A stretch of 64,000 nucleotides of DNA from contig UQPF01000004.1 in assembly GCA_900542905.1 (NCBI GenBank), forward strand, positions 62,001-126,000, written 5' to 3'. The notes under the pieces were generated by a model that was not told the DNA's origin, made no database searches, and was given only the letters and a program-made list of their open reading frames with translations. Origin of the DNA: an uncultured Collinsella sp. Its GTDB lineage: Bacteria > Actinomycetota > Coriobacteriia > Coriobacteriales > Coriobacteriaceae. Made by a program: the position numbers and the translations under genes. Of the stretch, positions 7,628 through 16,077 are shown one piece after another; position 1 is the first letter of the stretch, and the number at the start of each line of letters is the position of its first letter.

Positions 7628-8461
7628 GTGAATATCAATGACTTCGATGTGCTCAATCGCATTAGCTCCATCATCAACAGCGAGTTTGGGTCAAACGATG
7701 CCGCCATCGCTCGATATCTCATCGCTCACATTAGGCGTTCGAGCGAAATCAATGTTGCCGCAATAACCCGCGATGCATTCGTGACCCGTTCCGCTGTTCG
7801 TCGTTTCTGCAATCGATTGGGCTACCAGTCTCTTAGCGATTTGAAAGAATCATTTACTCAATCAGTCTTTCCAAGCGACTTAAGCCATCGAGAGGAGGAA
7901 TTTGGCTACGAGGAGTACAGGGCAGAGCTCGACGTTCGCATGATCGAGATGTTCGCTGAGGTTGAAAGCGGCGTGTCCGATATCGCTATTAAGCACCTTG
8001 CCGACGAAATTGATGGCCATAAAAACGTTGAAATCTGGTGCACCAATAATGTGAGCGCCAATCTCGTACGATTTCAGCAGGAAATGTTTTATGCGGGCAA
8101 GATAGTTCGCATAGTTGCTGGGGCTAACGTCGCGGAATTGAAAAACATGGGAGACGCTTCGCAGTCTTTGATAATTCTCGTATCGGTCTCCGGGCTATTT
8201 GCGTCACAGGCGCGTGAGTATCTTGATTGCCGTTCGGGCAGGAAGATTCTAATTACTGCGTTTAGCAACGATGACAAATCGAGGTCTTTTGACCGTGTAT
8301 ATCGTCTTGGTAATGCGGGAAACGGAATTGACCGACTCGGCGTTTATTCGAAATATGCCATGACTTATTTCTTCGACTTGCTATCGTCGTGTTACTTGAG
8401 TCGCTACCCCTGCACCAAGGGGGAGCCGCTCTATGGGTCTACTTTGGCCTGGCCCGAGTAG
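7628..8461 (+). CDS. MurR/RpiR-family transcriptional regulator
   Basis: 277-aa protein with an N-terminal RpiR-type helix-turn-helix (FVTRSAVRRFCNRLGYQSLSDLKESF) and a C-terminal SIS sugar-phosphate-binding domain (SLIILVSVSGLFASQAREYL). Such proteins sense phosphosugars and control nearby catabolic operons. It is divergent from the GH1-PTS operon, so that operon is its likely target. I chose GTG at 7628 because AGAGGGA precedes it with good spacing; ATG at 7589 has no ribosome site. The serine of the usual SIS 'S-x-S-G' pattern is present. GC content is lower than in flanking genes. Confidence 0.88.
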   Translation: MNINDFDVLNRISSIINSEFGSNDAAIARYLIAHIRRSSEINVAAITRDAFVTRSAVRRFCNRLGYQSLSDLKESFTQSVFPSDLSHREEEFGYEEYRAELDVRMIEMFAEVESGVSDIAIKHLADEIDGHKNVEIWCTNNVSANLVRFQQEMFYAGKIVRIVAGANVAELKNMGDASQSLIILVSVSGLFASQAREYLDCRSGRKILITAFSNDDKSRSFDRVYRLGNAGNGIDRLGVYSKYAMTYFFDLLSSCYLSRYPCTKGEPLYGSTLAWPE

Positions 8462-8476
8462 TTGCGGTTCTATAGT

Positions 8477-8590
8477 TCTCCCGCCTGGAGAATGAGCGTG
8501 GATAATCTGCCACTTTGGCCTCAGAAACACGCCAAAAGTGGGAGATTATCCACGCTCGATGTCAAACGGGAGAAAATCCACGCTCGATTG
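8477..8590. repeat. GAGCGTGGATAAT palindrome cluster (right copy)
   Basis: The direct-repeat partner of 4426-4456 is at 8477-8507. A near-perfect 26-bp inverted repeat (8494-8519 with 8530-8556, one mismatch and one bulge) starts with its GAGCGTGGATAAT arm. A further arm, AAAATCCACGCTCG, follows at 8573. The large hairpin may end the RpiR transcript. The remaining part of 8591-8790 shows no gene or clear signal. Confidence 0.7.
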
Positions 8591-8800
8591 TGCCGGGGAA
8601 GCCCGATCGCGACCTATGTAATAGTGCAAGAGGGACGTTATCGAAGGTCGATATTGCAGGCGTACTCCACCGTGCAAAAGTGTTCCCTTGGGAAATGTCA
8701 CCAACGTAGCGAAATCCACCGTCCTTCATATCTAAACTCAACAAAATCGCAGGTAAAAGGTACATAGATACGCCCGGCACCGTGTATCTAGAGGTTTTCG

Positions 8801-8830
8801 TTGACAGCCCCCAAGGTTGCATCGTATTAT
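8801..8830 (+). promoter_or_regulatory. Promoter of the tRNA-tuf cluster
   Basis: TTGACA at 8801-8806 and TATTAT at 8825-8830 are 18 nt apart, close to the consensus sigma-70-type promoter. It lies about 60 nt before tRNA-Tyr. The GAGGTTTTC just upstream also precedes the rpmG promoter. Confidence 0.8.
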
Positions 8831-8892
8831 CTTTTTCGTTCGCGGGGGCGGCGGTCCAAAAGACCAAAGAACCAGCGGATACTTGAACGATT

Positions 8893-8974
8893 GGGAGTTT
8901 GCCCGAGTGGTTAATGGGGACGGGCTGTAAACCCGTTGGCTCTGCCTACATAGGTTCGAATCCTATAGCTCCCA
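8893..8974 (+). tRNA. tRNA-Tyr (anticodon GTA)
   Basis: An 82-nt class II tRNA with a long variable arm. Acceptor GGGAGTT pairs with AGCTCCC. The anticodon loop CTGTAAA sits on stem ACGGG/CCCGT, giving anticodon GTA. The genome encodes CCC after the discriminator A rather than a full CCA, so the 3' end needs CCA addition. Confidence 0.95.
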
Positions 8975-8984
8975 CCCGTCAAGT

Positions 8985-9060
8985 GCCTGTATAGCTCAGT
9001 CGGTAGAGCACTTCGTTGGTAACGAAGAGGTCACCAGTTCAAGTCTGGTTGCAGGCTCCA
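8985..9060 (+). tRNA. tRNA-Thr (anticodon GGT)
   Basis: Acceptor GCCTGTA pairs with TGCAGGC. The anticodon stem CTTCG/CGAAG encloses TTGGTAA with anticodon GGT, reading threonine ACC and ACT codons. CCA is encoded at 9058-9060. It lies 10 nt after tRNA-Tyr in the same transcript. Confidence 0.95.
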
Positions 9061-9063
9061 TCC

Positions 9064-9140
9064 GGCGGTGTAGCTCAGTTGGTTAGAGCACACGGTTCAT
9101 ACCCGTGGCGTCACTGGTTCGAATCCAGTCACCGCTACCA
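9064..9140 (+). tRNA. tRNA-Met, elongator type (anticodon CAT)
   Basis: Acceptor GGCGGTG pairs with CACCGCT (the first pair is G-U). The anticodon stem CACGG/CCGTG encloses TTCATAC. The stem lacks the three G-C pairs of initiator tRNA and the first base pair is not a C-A mismatch, so this is an elongator Met tRNA. A lysidine-modified Ile tRNA cannot be fully excluded. CCA is encoded. Confidence 0.9.
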
Positions 9141-9151
9141 TAGGTAACACG

Positions 9152-9182
9152 GTGGCTTCTCAATAGTATGTTGAGAAGCCAC
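9152..9182 (+). other. Perfect 12-bp hairpin between tRNA-Met and tuf
   Basis: GTGGCTTCTCAA pairs perfectly with TTGAGAAGCCAC around a 7-nt loop. No U-run follows, so it is more likely an RNase processing site or mRNA-protecting stem at the 5' end of tuf than a terminator. Confidence 0.6.
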
Positions 9183-9236
9183 TATGGTATAAAGGCAAAG
9201 TCCCGTCCGGGGACGACCTGTTTAGAGGAGGGCTTT

Positions 9237-10427
9237 ATGGCCAAAGAGAAGTTTGAGCGCACTAAGCCGCATGTTAACATCGGCACCATTGGTCACGTCG
9301 ACCACGGCAAGACCACGCTGACCGCTGCCATCACCAAGGTTCTCTCCGAGACCGAGGGCTGCAAGGCTGACTTCACTGCGTTCGAGAACATCGACAAGGC
9401 TCCCGAGGAGCGCGAGCGCGGCATTACGATCTCCGTCTCCCACGTCGAGTACGAGACTGCTGCCCGTCACTACGCTCACGTTGACTGCCCGGGCCACGCT
9501 GACTACGTCAAGAACATGATCTCCGGCGCTGCTCAGATGGACGGCGCTATCCTGGTCATCGCTGCTACCGACGGCCCCATGGCTCAGACCCGCGAGCACA
9601 TCCTGCTCGCCCGTCAGGTCGGCGTTCCCTACATCGTCGTCTTCCTGAACAAGTGCGACATGGTCGACGATGACGAGCTCATCGACCTCGTCGAGATGGA
9701 GACCCGTGAGCTCCTCTCCGAGTACGATTTCCCCGGCGACGACATCCCCGTCATCCGTGGTTCCGCTCTGGGCGCTCTCGAGGGCGACGCCAAGTGGATG
9801 GACGCTATCCGCGAGCTCATGAAGGCCGTCGACGAGTACATCCCGACGCCTGCTCGTAACAACGACCTCCCGTTCCTGATGGCCGTTGAGGACGTTATGA
9901 CCATCTCCGGCCGTGGTACCGTTGCTACCGGCCGTGTCGAGCGCGGTGAGCTCAAGCTCAACGAGCCCGTCGAGATCGTCGGCATCAAGGATACCCAGAA
10001 CACCGTCGTTACCGGTATCGAGATGTTCCGTAAGTCCATGGACTTCTGCGAGGCTGGCGATAACGTCGGTCTGCTGCTCCGCGGCATCAAGCGCGAGGAC
10101 ATCGAGCGCGGCCAGGTTCTCTGCAAGCCCGGTTCGGTTACCCCGCACACCAAGTTCACCGGTGAGATCTACGTTCTGACCAAGGAGGAGGGCGGCCGTC
10201 ACACCCCGTTCTTCGATGGTTATCGTCCTCAGTTCTACTTCCGTACCACCGACGTTACCGGTACGGTCAAGCTCCCCGAGGGCACCGAGATGGCTATGCC
10301 TGGTGACCACATTACCATCGAGGGCGACCTCATCCACCCGATCGCCATGGAGGAGGGCCTGCGCTTCGCTATCCGCGAGGGTGGCCACACCGTCGGTTCC
10401 GGCATCGTCTCCACGATCATTGAGTAA
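9237..10427 (+). CDS. tuf: Translation elongation factor Tu
   Basis: 396-aa GTPase that delivers aminoacyl-tRNA to the ribosome. It shows GHVDHGKT (G1), a GITI effector segment, DCPGHADYV (G3), [11 protein letters not shown] (G4) and the [10 protein letters not shown]5 region, then domains 2 and 3 ending in [10 protein letters not shown]. The start is ATG at 9237 after AGAGGAGG. It follows three tRNA genes and ends at a strong terminator, so it is separated from rpsL-rpsG-fusA (46157-49200), where tuf usually follows fusA. Codon use is strongly biased, as for a highly expressed gene. Confidence 0.99.
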   Translation: MAKEKFERTKPHVNIGTIGHVDHGKTTLTAAITKVLSETEGCKADFTAFENIDKAPEERERGITISVSHVEYETAARHYAHVDCPGHADYVKNMISGAAQMDGAILVIAATDGPMAQTREHILLARQVGVPYIVVFLNKCDMVDDDELIDLVEMETRELLSEYDFPGDDIPVIRGSALGALEGDAKWMDAIRELMKAVDEYIPTPARNNDLPFLMAVEDVMTISGRGTVATGRVERGELKLNEPVEIVGIKDTQNTVVTGIEMFRKSMDFCEAGDNVGLLLRGIKREDIERGQVLCKPGSVTPHTKFTGEIYVLTKEEGGRHTPFFDGYRPQFYFRTTDVTGTVKLPEGTEMAMPGDHITIEGDLIHPIAMEEGLRFAIREGGHTVGSGIVSTIIE

Positions 10428-10454
10428 ATTAGCTCTTTGATATAGCTGACTTAG

Positions 10455-10491
10455 AGAACCCGGCACTTATATGGGTGCCGGGTTCTTTTCT
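10455..10491 (+). terminator. tuf: tuf terminator
   Basis: AGAACCCGGCAC pairs with GTGCCGGGTTCT around an 8-nt loop, followed by TTTTCT, starting 28 nt after the tuf stop. The next 130 nt to the rpmG promoter show nothing recognisable. Confidence 0.92.
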
Positions 10492-10631
10492 GCAATGGAT
10501 ATTGAGCCGTTGCTGGTGTCGAGAGGATCGATAATGGTCCTGGATGCACCGTCGATTAGCTCTCGATGGCTTCATTGATGTGTTCCAAATATGAATGGAT
10601 CCACCGAGAACCAATTGACTCGAGGTTTTCA

Positions 10632-10661
10632 TTGACAGCACTTACGTGGAGCTGATAAAGT
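10632..10661 (+). promoter_or_regulatory. rpmG-secE-nusG promoter
   Basis: TTGACA at 10632-10637 and TAAAGT at 10656-10661 are 18 nt apart. GAGGTTTTCATTGACAGC here matches GAGGTTTTCGTTGACAGC at the tuf-tRNA promoter except for one base. Confidence 0.7.
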
Positions 10662-10706
10662 AACAACTCGTGCCCGTACGGGGCGGAAATGAAAGGTTCA
10701 GGATAC

Positions 10707-10856
10707 ATGCGTACTCTAGTTACTCTTGCGTGCACTGAGTGCAAGCGCCGCAACTATACGACCACCAAGAACAAGTCGACCATGCCTGATCGTATGGAGA
10801 TTAAGAAGTATTGCCCCTGGTGCCGTCACCACACGCTGCACAAAGAGACTCGCTAG
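10707..10856 (+). CDS. rpmG: Ribosomal protein bL33
   Basis: 49-aa large-subunit ribosomal protein. It begins [12 protein letters not shown] and has the zinc-binding set Cys9, Cys12, Cys36 and Cys39 (the CPWC pair), so this is the zinc-containing form. The length and the [10 protein letters not shown] core fit bL33. The start has GAAAGG upstream. It opens the rpmG, tRNA-Trp, secE, nusG order seen in many bacteria. Confidence 0.97.
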   Translation: MRTLVTLACTECKRRNYTTTKNKSTMPDRMEIKKYCPWCRHHTLHKETR

Positions 10857-10869
10857 TCTCTAGTCACAT

Positions 10870-10945
10870 ACGCCAGTAGTTCAATTGGTAGAGCATCGGT
10901 CTCCAAAACCGAGTGTTGAGGGTTCGAGTCCTTCCTGGCGTGCCA
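10870..10945 (+). tRNA. tRNA-Trp (anticodon CCA)
   Basis: Acceptor ACGCCAG pairs with CTGGCGT. The anticodon stem TCGGT/ACCGA encloses CTCCAAA with anticodon CCA. The CCA end is encoded at 10943-10945. It lies 13 nt after rpmG and is probably processed out of the rpmG-secE transcript. Confidence 0.95.
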
Positions 10946-10954
10946 GTCATTATT

Positions 10955-10985
10955 CCGTAAGCTCCCACTTGGGGGCTTACGGTTT
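10955..10985 (+). terminator. Terminator or attenuator before secE
   Basis: CCGTAAGCTCCC pairs with GGGGGCTTACGG, followed by TTTACT. It sits between tRNA-Trp and secE, so it may partly terminate the tRNA transcript or form a 3' processing stem while letting secE be read through. Confidence 0.6.
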
Positions 10986-11021
10986 ACTCATGTATAAGCG
11001 CATTGCGCGGAGGTAACCCAA

Positions 11022-11360
11022 ATGGCCAACAAGAAGAACAAGAAGAAGGCTCAGCAGCCGGCACCTGCCAACAAAGCTGCCGCCAACTCCAAGGTTGAGG
11101 CCAAGAAGGCCGTTGCCAAGAAGAACGAGAAGGCTGCGAAGTCCAAGAAGAACGAGAAGCCTGGTTTCTTCGCCCGCACCAAGAAGTATTTCGCTTCGGT
11201 CAAGTCCGAGATGAAGCGTGTCACGTGGCCCGATAAGAAGGAGCTCGTGAACTACTCGGTCGTCGTTTGCGCTTCTCTGATCGTCGTCGGCGTCGTCATC
11301 GCTCTGCTCGATGCTGGCTTTGGCGAGGCTCTTGCTCTGTTCTCCGGATTGAGGGGCTAA
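11022..11360 (+). CDS. secE: Protein translocase subunit SecE
   Basis: 112-aa single-pass membrane subunit of the SecYEG translocon. The first 55 residues are very rich in Lys and Ala and look disordered. The conserved core KSEMKRVTWPDKKEL precedes one membrane segment (NYSVVVCASLIVVGVVIALL). It is longer than minimal SecE because of the basic tail. The start is ATG after CGGAGG. nusG follows by 3 nt. Confidence 0.95.
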   Translation: MANKKNKKKAQQPAPANKAAANSKVEAKKAVAKKNEKAAKSKKNEKPGFFARTKKYFASVKSEMKRVTWPDKKELVNYSVVVCASLIVVGVVIALLDAGFGEALALFSGLRG

Positions 11361-11363
11361 ACC

Positions 11364-11900
11364 ATGTCTAAGCGTTGGTACGTCGTTCACACTTACTCTG
11401 GATACGAGAACCGTGTTAAGTCCGATCTCGAGCATCGAATCGAGACTATGGGCATGCAGGACCGTATCTTTGATATCGAGATTCCTATGGAGCGTGTCAC
11501 CGAGATTAAAGAGGGTGGCAAGCGTGAGACCAAGGATTCCAAGATTTTCCCGGGTTATGTCCTTGTCCGCATGGAGATGGATGATGATGCTTGGACGTGC
11601 GTTCGTAACACGCCTGGCGTCACCGGTTTCCTGGGCGGCAACGGCAAGCCCGCTCCGCTTTCCCGCGACGAGTACAACAAGATGACTCGTCGTCCCGGTA
11701 AGGGCGATTCGCCCAAGCGCACTTCGGTTGATATTGAGGTCGGCACGTCCGTCCGCGTCACCGATGGCCCGCTTACCGACTTTGATGGCAAGGTCTCCGA
11801 GGTTAACACCGAGGCTGGCAAGCTCAAGGTCACGCTGATGATCTTTGGCCGCGAGACGCCGGTCGAGCTCGACTTTAACCAGGTCGCTGTCATCGCTTAA
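11364..11900 (+). CDS. nusG: Transcription antitermination factor NusG
   Basis: 178-aa factor that binds RNA polymerase and links it to Rho or the ribosome. The N-terminal NGN domain starts [15 protein letters not shown] and includes [13 protein letters not shown] and [10 protein letters not shown]. The C-terminal KOW domain carries [18 protein letters not shown]. Length is normal and there is no inserted domain. It sits 3 nt after secE. Confidence 0.98.
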   Translation: MSKRWYVVHTYSGYENRVKSDLEHRIETMGMQDRIFDIEIPMERVTEIKEGGKRETKDSKIFPGYVLVRMEMDDDAWTCVRNTPGVTGFLGGNGKPAPLSRDEYNKMTRRPGKGDSPKRTSVDIEVGTSVRVTDGPLTDFDGKVSEVNTEAGKLKVTLMIFGRETPVELDFNQVAVIA

Positions 11901-12020
11901 GTTTTCGTCCGTTCGCGCGAGCGTGCTTCTTCTGTGACTGCTCATCTCAGGAGTGCTTCTAACACGTGCGTGCTTACGATATAGCAAGTACTTCACACTC
12001 GTGATTCGAAAGGAATGACC

Positions 12021-12449
12021 ATGGCTGAGAAGAAGGTTGCCAACGTCATTAAGCTCCAGATTCCTGCTGGTGCAGCTAACCCCGCTCCTCCCGTCGGCCC
12101 CGCCCTGGGCGCTGCTGGCGTGAACATCATGCAGTTCTGCCAGGCCTTTAACGCCGAGACGCAGGACAAGAAGGGCGACATCATCCCCGTTGAGATCTCT
12201 GTCTACGAGGATAAGTCCTTCTCCTTCATCACCAAGACCCCGCCGGCGGCTCACCTCATCAAGAAGGAGCTGAACCTCAAGTCTGGTTCCGCTAAGCCCC
12301 AGGCCGACAAGGTTGGTCAGCTCTCCCAGGAGCAGCTCACCAAGATCGCCGAGATCAAGATGCCGGACCTCAATGCCAACGACATTGACGCCGCCAAGAA
12401 GATCATCGCCGGTACCGCCCGTTCCATGGGCGTCACCATCGCTGAGTAG
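12021..12449 (+). CDS. rplK: Ribosomal protein uL11
   Basis: 142-aa protein of the ribosomal GTPase stalk base. It shows [20 protein letters not shown] and GVNIMQFC near the start and the C-terminal rRNA-binding domain ending [11 protein letters not shown] chose ATG at 12021 because the GAAAGGA site lies 7 nt before it; ATG at 12015 would be too close. The 120 nt upstream form a leader with no obvious hairpin terminator. Confidence 0.98.
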   Translation: MAEKKVANVIKLQIPAGAANPAPPVGPALGAAGVNIMQFCQAFNAETQDKKGDIIPVEISVYEDKSFSFITKTPPAAHLIKKELNLKSGSAKPQADKVGQLSQEQLTKIAEIKMPDLNANDIDAAKKIIAGTARSMGVTIAE

Positions 12450-12464
12450 CGATTTCTTATGGTA

Positions 12465-12520
12465 ACGACGGGTGCTCCGACCGGGGCGCCCGTTAAATGT
12501 GTGCAATAGGGCACACGATA
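12465..12520 (+). other. Two hairpins between rplK and rplA
   Basis: An ACGGGTGC/GCGCCCGT stem is followed by a GTGTGC/GCACAC stem in the 111-nt gap before rplA. They may regulate or stabilise the rplA message. An L1-binding role is possible but not shown. Confidence 0.35.
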
Positions 12521-12566
12521 CGATGTGGGAGGGCTCACGCCCGTTTAACCACAGGAGGTAATGCAC

Positions 12567-13274
12567 ATGGCTAAGCATGGTAAGAGCTATAACGCCGCTG
12601 CCGAGAAGATCGACCGCGCCACGCTCTACACCCCCCTTCAGGCTGCCAAGCTCATCAAGGAGCTCGACACCGCCAAGTTCGACGAGACCGTCGAGGCTCA
12701 CTTCCGTCTGGGCATCGATACTCGTAAGGCTGACCAGAACATCCGTGGTTCCATCTCCCTGCCCCACGGCACCGGCAAGACCGTTCGTGTTGCCGTCTTC
12801 GCCGAGGGCGAGAAGGCCCGTGAGGCTGAGGCTGCCGGCGCCGACATCATCGGTTCCGACGAGCTCGTCGCCCAGATTCAGAAGGGCGAGATCAACTTCG
12901 ACGCCGCTATCGCTACGCCGAACATGATGGCCAAGGTTGGCCGCATCGGTAAGATCCTTGGTCCCCGTGGCCTCATGCCGAACCCCAAGCTCGGCACCGT
13001 GACCATGGACGTCGCCAAGATGGTCTCCGAGCTCAAGGCTGGCCGCGTTGAGTACCGCGCCGACCGCTACGGCATCTGCCACGTGCCCCTGGGCAAGAAG
13101 TCCTTCTCTGAGCAGCAGCTCGTCGAGAACTACGCTGCCCTGTACACCGAGATTCTGCGCGTCAAGCCTTCTTCTGCTAAGGGTAAGTACGTCAAGTCCA
13201 TCTCCGTGTCTTCCACCATGGGCCCTGGCGTCAAGGTCGATCCCGCTGTCCAGCGTGACTTCCTGGCTGAGTAA
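12567..13274 (+). CDS. rplA: Ribosomal protein uL1
   Basis: 235-aa protein of the L1 stalk, often also an operon repressor. It shows [27 protein letters not shown] and the domain II to III return [11 protein letters not shown] chose ATG at 12567 because AGGAGG at 12553-12558 gives 8-nt spacing; ATG at 12561 would be only 2 nt away. Followed by a strong terminator. Confidence 0.98.
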   Translation: MAKHGKSYNAAAEKIDRATLYTPLQAAKLIKELDTAKFDETVEAHFRLGIDTRKADQNIRGSISLPHGTGKTVRVAVFAEGEKAREAEAAGADIIGSDELVAQIQKGEINFDAAIATPNMMAKVGRIGKILGPRGLMPNPKLGTVTMDVAKMVSELKAGRVEYRADRYGICHVPLGKKSFSEQQLVENYAALYTEILRVKPSSAKGKYVKSISVSSTMGPGVKVDPAVQRDFLAE

Positions 13275-13310
13275 CTGCTAGTTACTGCCTGAGTACAGCA
13301 AGCATTGCTA

Positions 13311-13349
13311 AAGAAACCCGGTTCTGCCTTGTGCAGGACCGGGTTTCTT
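13311..13349 (+). terminator. rplA terminator
   Basis: AAGAAACCCGGT pairs with ACCGGGTTTCTT, with an extra CTGC/GCAG pairing inside, ending in a T-rich tail. Confidence 0.9.
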
Positions 13350-13365
13350 GCTATCGCGTCAAAAG

Positions 13366-13398
13366 CACCATAAAGGGGACAGTGTCCCCTTTATGGTG
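13366..13398. repeat. Perfect 15-bp hairpin at the convergent boundary
   Basis: CACCATAAAGGGGAC pairs perfectly with GTCCCCTTTATGGTG around a 3-nt loop. It abuts the end of the minus-strand phosphoesterase gene. It resembles other interspersed hairpins containing CCTGTCCC or GGGACAGG in this window. Confidence 0.7.
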
Positions 13399-13399
13399 G

Positions 13400-14110
13400 T
13401 TACCAGGGTGTTCTGGCTGTTGAAGACTCGATGGCTTCGTGGCGTTTGAGCTCGCGGCGCATGGTTTGTGAGTTGAGCCAAGCTGCTTGCCAGCCGCGGA
13501 TGGGGTAGTGCGTCTGGTCGAGCTCAAACTGCGTATAGCCGCAGGCGTTGACGATCGTCGTTCCACACACATGCTGACGCTCGCGCTGAAAATCGCAACC
13601 GTAGCTTTGGTGCACATGCCCGTGCACCATGTAGTCGGGATTCCAGGATTCGAGTGCTGTGTTAAAACACTCGAATCCTCGATGCGGCAGATCGTCCAGA
13701 TCACCCATACCGGCGGCGGGTGCATGGGTAAGCAGAATGTCGCACCCGCCGACCATCCTAACCTTACGCGACAGCTTACGCATGCGCTTGGACATCTCGC
13801 GTTCGGTGTACATGTTGGCGCCGTCGCGATAACGCATGGACCCGCCAAGGCCCGCAATGCGAATCCCTCGGTACGTGTACACGCTGTCCTCTACGCAGAT
13901 ACATCCACCCGGTGCATGACGTGCGTAGCGGTCATCGTGATTGCCGCGCACGTAGATGAGCGGTTTGTTGATGACCGTAACCAAAAACTCAAGATAGTCC
14001 GGGTCCAGATCGCCGGCGGACAAAATCAGGTCGACTCCCTCAAAGCGTTCCTTGCGAAAGCACTCCCAAAGGCATCGTTCTTCGGTATCGGCTATGGCAA
14101 GGATTTTCAT
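13400..14110 (-). CDS. Calcineurin-like metallophosphoesterase
   Basis: 236-aa cytoplasmic protein of the metallophosphoesterase superfamily. It has the standard metal-binding set: an early Asp in IADTEE, AGDLD, RGNHDDR, LTHAP and HGHVH. The substrate is unknown; small phosphodiesterases, nucleotidases and Ser/Thr phosphatases all share these motifs. Its ATG overlaps the stop of the upstream ParB/BMP-like gene by 4 nt, which suggests that the two are translated together and may act in one pathway. Confidence 0.88.
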   Translation of the reverse strand: MKILAIADTEERCLWECFRKERFEGVDLILSAGDLDPDYLEFLVTVINKPLIYVRGNHDDRYARHAPGGCICVEDSVYTYRGIRIAGLGGSMRYRDGANMYTEREMSKRMRKLSRKVRMVGGCDILLTHAPAAGMGDLDDLPHRGFECFNTALESWNPDYMVHGHVHQSYGCDFQRERQHVCGTTIVNACGYTQFELDQTHYPIRGWQAAWLNSQTMRRELKRHEAIESSTARTPW

Positions 14111-16023
14111 AGGGCAGGGACTTTCGGCTCATCGTCGAGCTGCGGAATGGTGCCTACCACGTTGTCCGCCAGCCAATTCATCTCGACAATCTGCGTGCTC
14201 GGCAGCGGAGGGAAGCCTTCGATCTGTACCACGCCGTTCTGGCTGTGGAGCTCGCCGCCAAAGGGGTTGATGGATCCCTCAACAATGCCGTTGCGGAGCA
14301 ACTGCATGAGTTTGCGCGTTTGGTAGGGTAGGCCCGGAGCGTAACGGATGTCGATAACGCCGGAGCTCATGCCATACCAGTAGTTGACAGCGCGCACTTG
14401 GTTGTCGTCGCTGGTCTCGTCCCACGTGCCGTGAAGAAGGCTGCGAACGATGAGCTCGTAGTAACGGCCCCAGTTCCATACGGGCATGGCGATGCCGGTG
14501 ACTTTGCCGTCGACCAAGCGGTGAAGCCCGTAGGCCGTTGGGTCTTCGAGCGACTTTGACATGTCAGCGCCGGTCATGACGCTTACGCCTTCGCGGCACA
14601 TGGCTTCGGCAAGACCACCGGCGGGAACATCGCCCCAGGTGAGAATGACCTGCGCGCGCGGGTCGAGCAGCGAGGCGCCAATCGCAAAGGCGTTGATCTC
14701 GCTGAGTGCGCCCGAGGCGAAGACCGACGCGTGGTAACCGATGCGGTGGTTGTCCGCCATGCTGGCCGCAAGGGCGCCCAGCAGAAACTTGGCCTCGTAC
14801 ATCTTGCCAAAGTACGAACGGACGCTTTGATGGGGAAGGCCGATAGAGCAGTTGAGGAACCGAACCTGGGGATACTCAACGGCAGCCCTGAGCGTGTATT
14901 CCATCAGGCGGTGCGAGGTCGAGAAGATGACGTTTACTCCATGTTTGACAGCCGTTTCCACGGCGGCGTAGAACACATCCGGATCGTGACAGTCCTCGAA
15001 CGCCTCGGTGCGCACGATACCGCCAAAGTGCTCATCGAGATACTGACGCCCTTGGTCGTGCAGGCTGTCCCAGCTCGACGTCGCACAGGGGAACTCATGG
15101 ATAAAGGCGATGCGCAGGGGGTTGGACGTCGAGTAGACGGTCTTGCCCATAAAGAAGTTGAGCACGCCAGAGGTGGACTTGGCGGGCGTCTCCTCCTCGC
15201 CGACGCTCGGTGCTTCGACAAGATCGACCTTGTCCTCGTCATTTTTGCCGGCAATGACCAGCTCGCGCCAGATCTTGCACAGGCGGTTTACGACGATATC
15301 CGTCGGCGTATCCAGCAGGCGGTCCTGGTTGTACACATTGAGGTAGACGAGCATGGCGTCGGCGGGCGTAATGTCCAGGTGGTCGCCGCCTGCGCGAAGG
15401 TAGGCGCGCTTAAAGAGCAGGAAGGTGTGGCGCAGGTAGTCGACCTTTTTCTGCGGCCATTTTTCGATAAGGTTCTGACCGAGCATCTTGGCGAGCGTTT
15501 CGTAGCTTCCCTCACGCGAGAACTCGATCTCGTATAGGGGGCAGACGCGCCAAAACGCGCAGAACTCGCCGTACAGGCGGCTTTCGACGGAATCCCATGT
15601 GCCGGGGTAGAGACGGGTGACCTTGGCCGAAACCGTCGGGGCATCTAGGAATTTGAGGACACTGACGCGTTTGTTGCCTTCCTGGACATAGAACCGATGC
15701 ATGAACTCGGTGACGATGACGGGGTCGCGATAGCCCTCGGTCACCTGGATGTCGTAGAGGTTGGACCACTTGCGGGCGAACTCGGTGCTAAACGGAAACA
15801 GGGGCATAAAGTTACACGAAAAGGCGGACTGACGGCCCTTGGTGACCGTGCCGACGACCATTTCGAGCGGAATATCCCTTAGGCCGACATTCTCTCGCTG
15901 ACCTAAGGGGAGCTGGGCAACCAAACTGTCGAGGTCCGTAAGGTATGGATGCTCGCTTTGGCTAATGGCGCGTCGACGTCCTTGCTCGCCGCGCTTGCGT
16001 GCTTGACGATAGGCCTCTTCCAT
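14107..16023 (-). CDS. ParB-like / BMP-family fusion protein
   Basis: 638-aa protein without a signal peptide. Residues about 45-130 contain a ParB/sulfiredoxin-like segment (DIPLEMVVGT, then YVQEGNKRVSVLKFL). A helical middle follows. Residues about 300-600 resemble the basic-membrane-protein/Med substrate-binding fold (RIAFIHEF, GVNVIFSTSHRLMEYTLRAA, KFLLGALAASMADNHRIGY, GVIDIRYAP). BMP proteins are normally exported lipoproteins that bind nucleosides, so an internal version suggests a cytoplasmic sensor. The 4-nt overlap with the downstream phosphoesterase suggests joint function. Domain calls are by eye; ligand and role are unknown. Confidence 0.7.
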   Translation of the reverse strand: MEEAYRQARKRGEQGRRRAISQSEHPYLTDLDSLVAQLPLGQRENVGLRDIPLEMVVGTVTKGRQSAFSCNFMPLFPFSTEFARKWSNLYDIQVTEGYRDPVIVTEFMHRFYVQEGNKRVSVLKFLDAPTVSAKVTRLYPGTWDSVESRLYGEFCAFWRVCPLYEIEFSREGSYETLAKMLGQNLIEKWPQKKVDYLRHTFLLFKRAYLRAGGDHLDITPADAMLVYLNVYNQDRLLDTPTDIVVNRLCKIWRELVIAGKNDEDKVDLVEAPSVGEEETPAKSTSGVLNFFMGKTVYSTSNPLRIAFIHEFPCATSSWDSLHDQGRQYLDEHFGGIVRTEAFEDCHDPDVFYAAVETAVKHGVNVIFSTSHRLMEYTLRAAVEYPQVRFLNCSIGLPHQSVRSYFGKMYEAKFLLGALAASMADNHRIGYHASVFASGALSEINAFAIGASLLDPRAQVILTWGDVPAGGLAEAMCREGVSVMTGADMSKSLEDPTAYGLHRLVDGKVTGIAMPVWNWGRYYELIVRSLLHGTWDETSDDNQVRAVNYWYGMSSGVIDIRYAPGLPYQTRKLMQLLRNGIVEGSINPFGGELHSQNGVVQIEGFPPLPSTQIVEMNWLADNVVGTIPQLDDEPKVPAL

Positions 16024-16077
16024 GATGTTGCTCCCTTAGTCGTTTAAACAACTATATATACCATGGTACCACGAATG

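Noticed and set aside
9064..9140. Initiator tRNA-fMet
   Set aside because: The anticodon stem lacks the three consecutive G-C pairs and the acceptor has no C1-A72 mismatch.
9222..10466. A 414-codon open frame antisense to tuf
   Set aside because: Shadow of tuf codon bias, with no start signal.
10977..13082. A 701-codon open frame antisense to secE, nusG, rplK and rplA
   Set aside because: It crosses four well-supported genes and their terminator or leader regions and has no recognisable domain.
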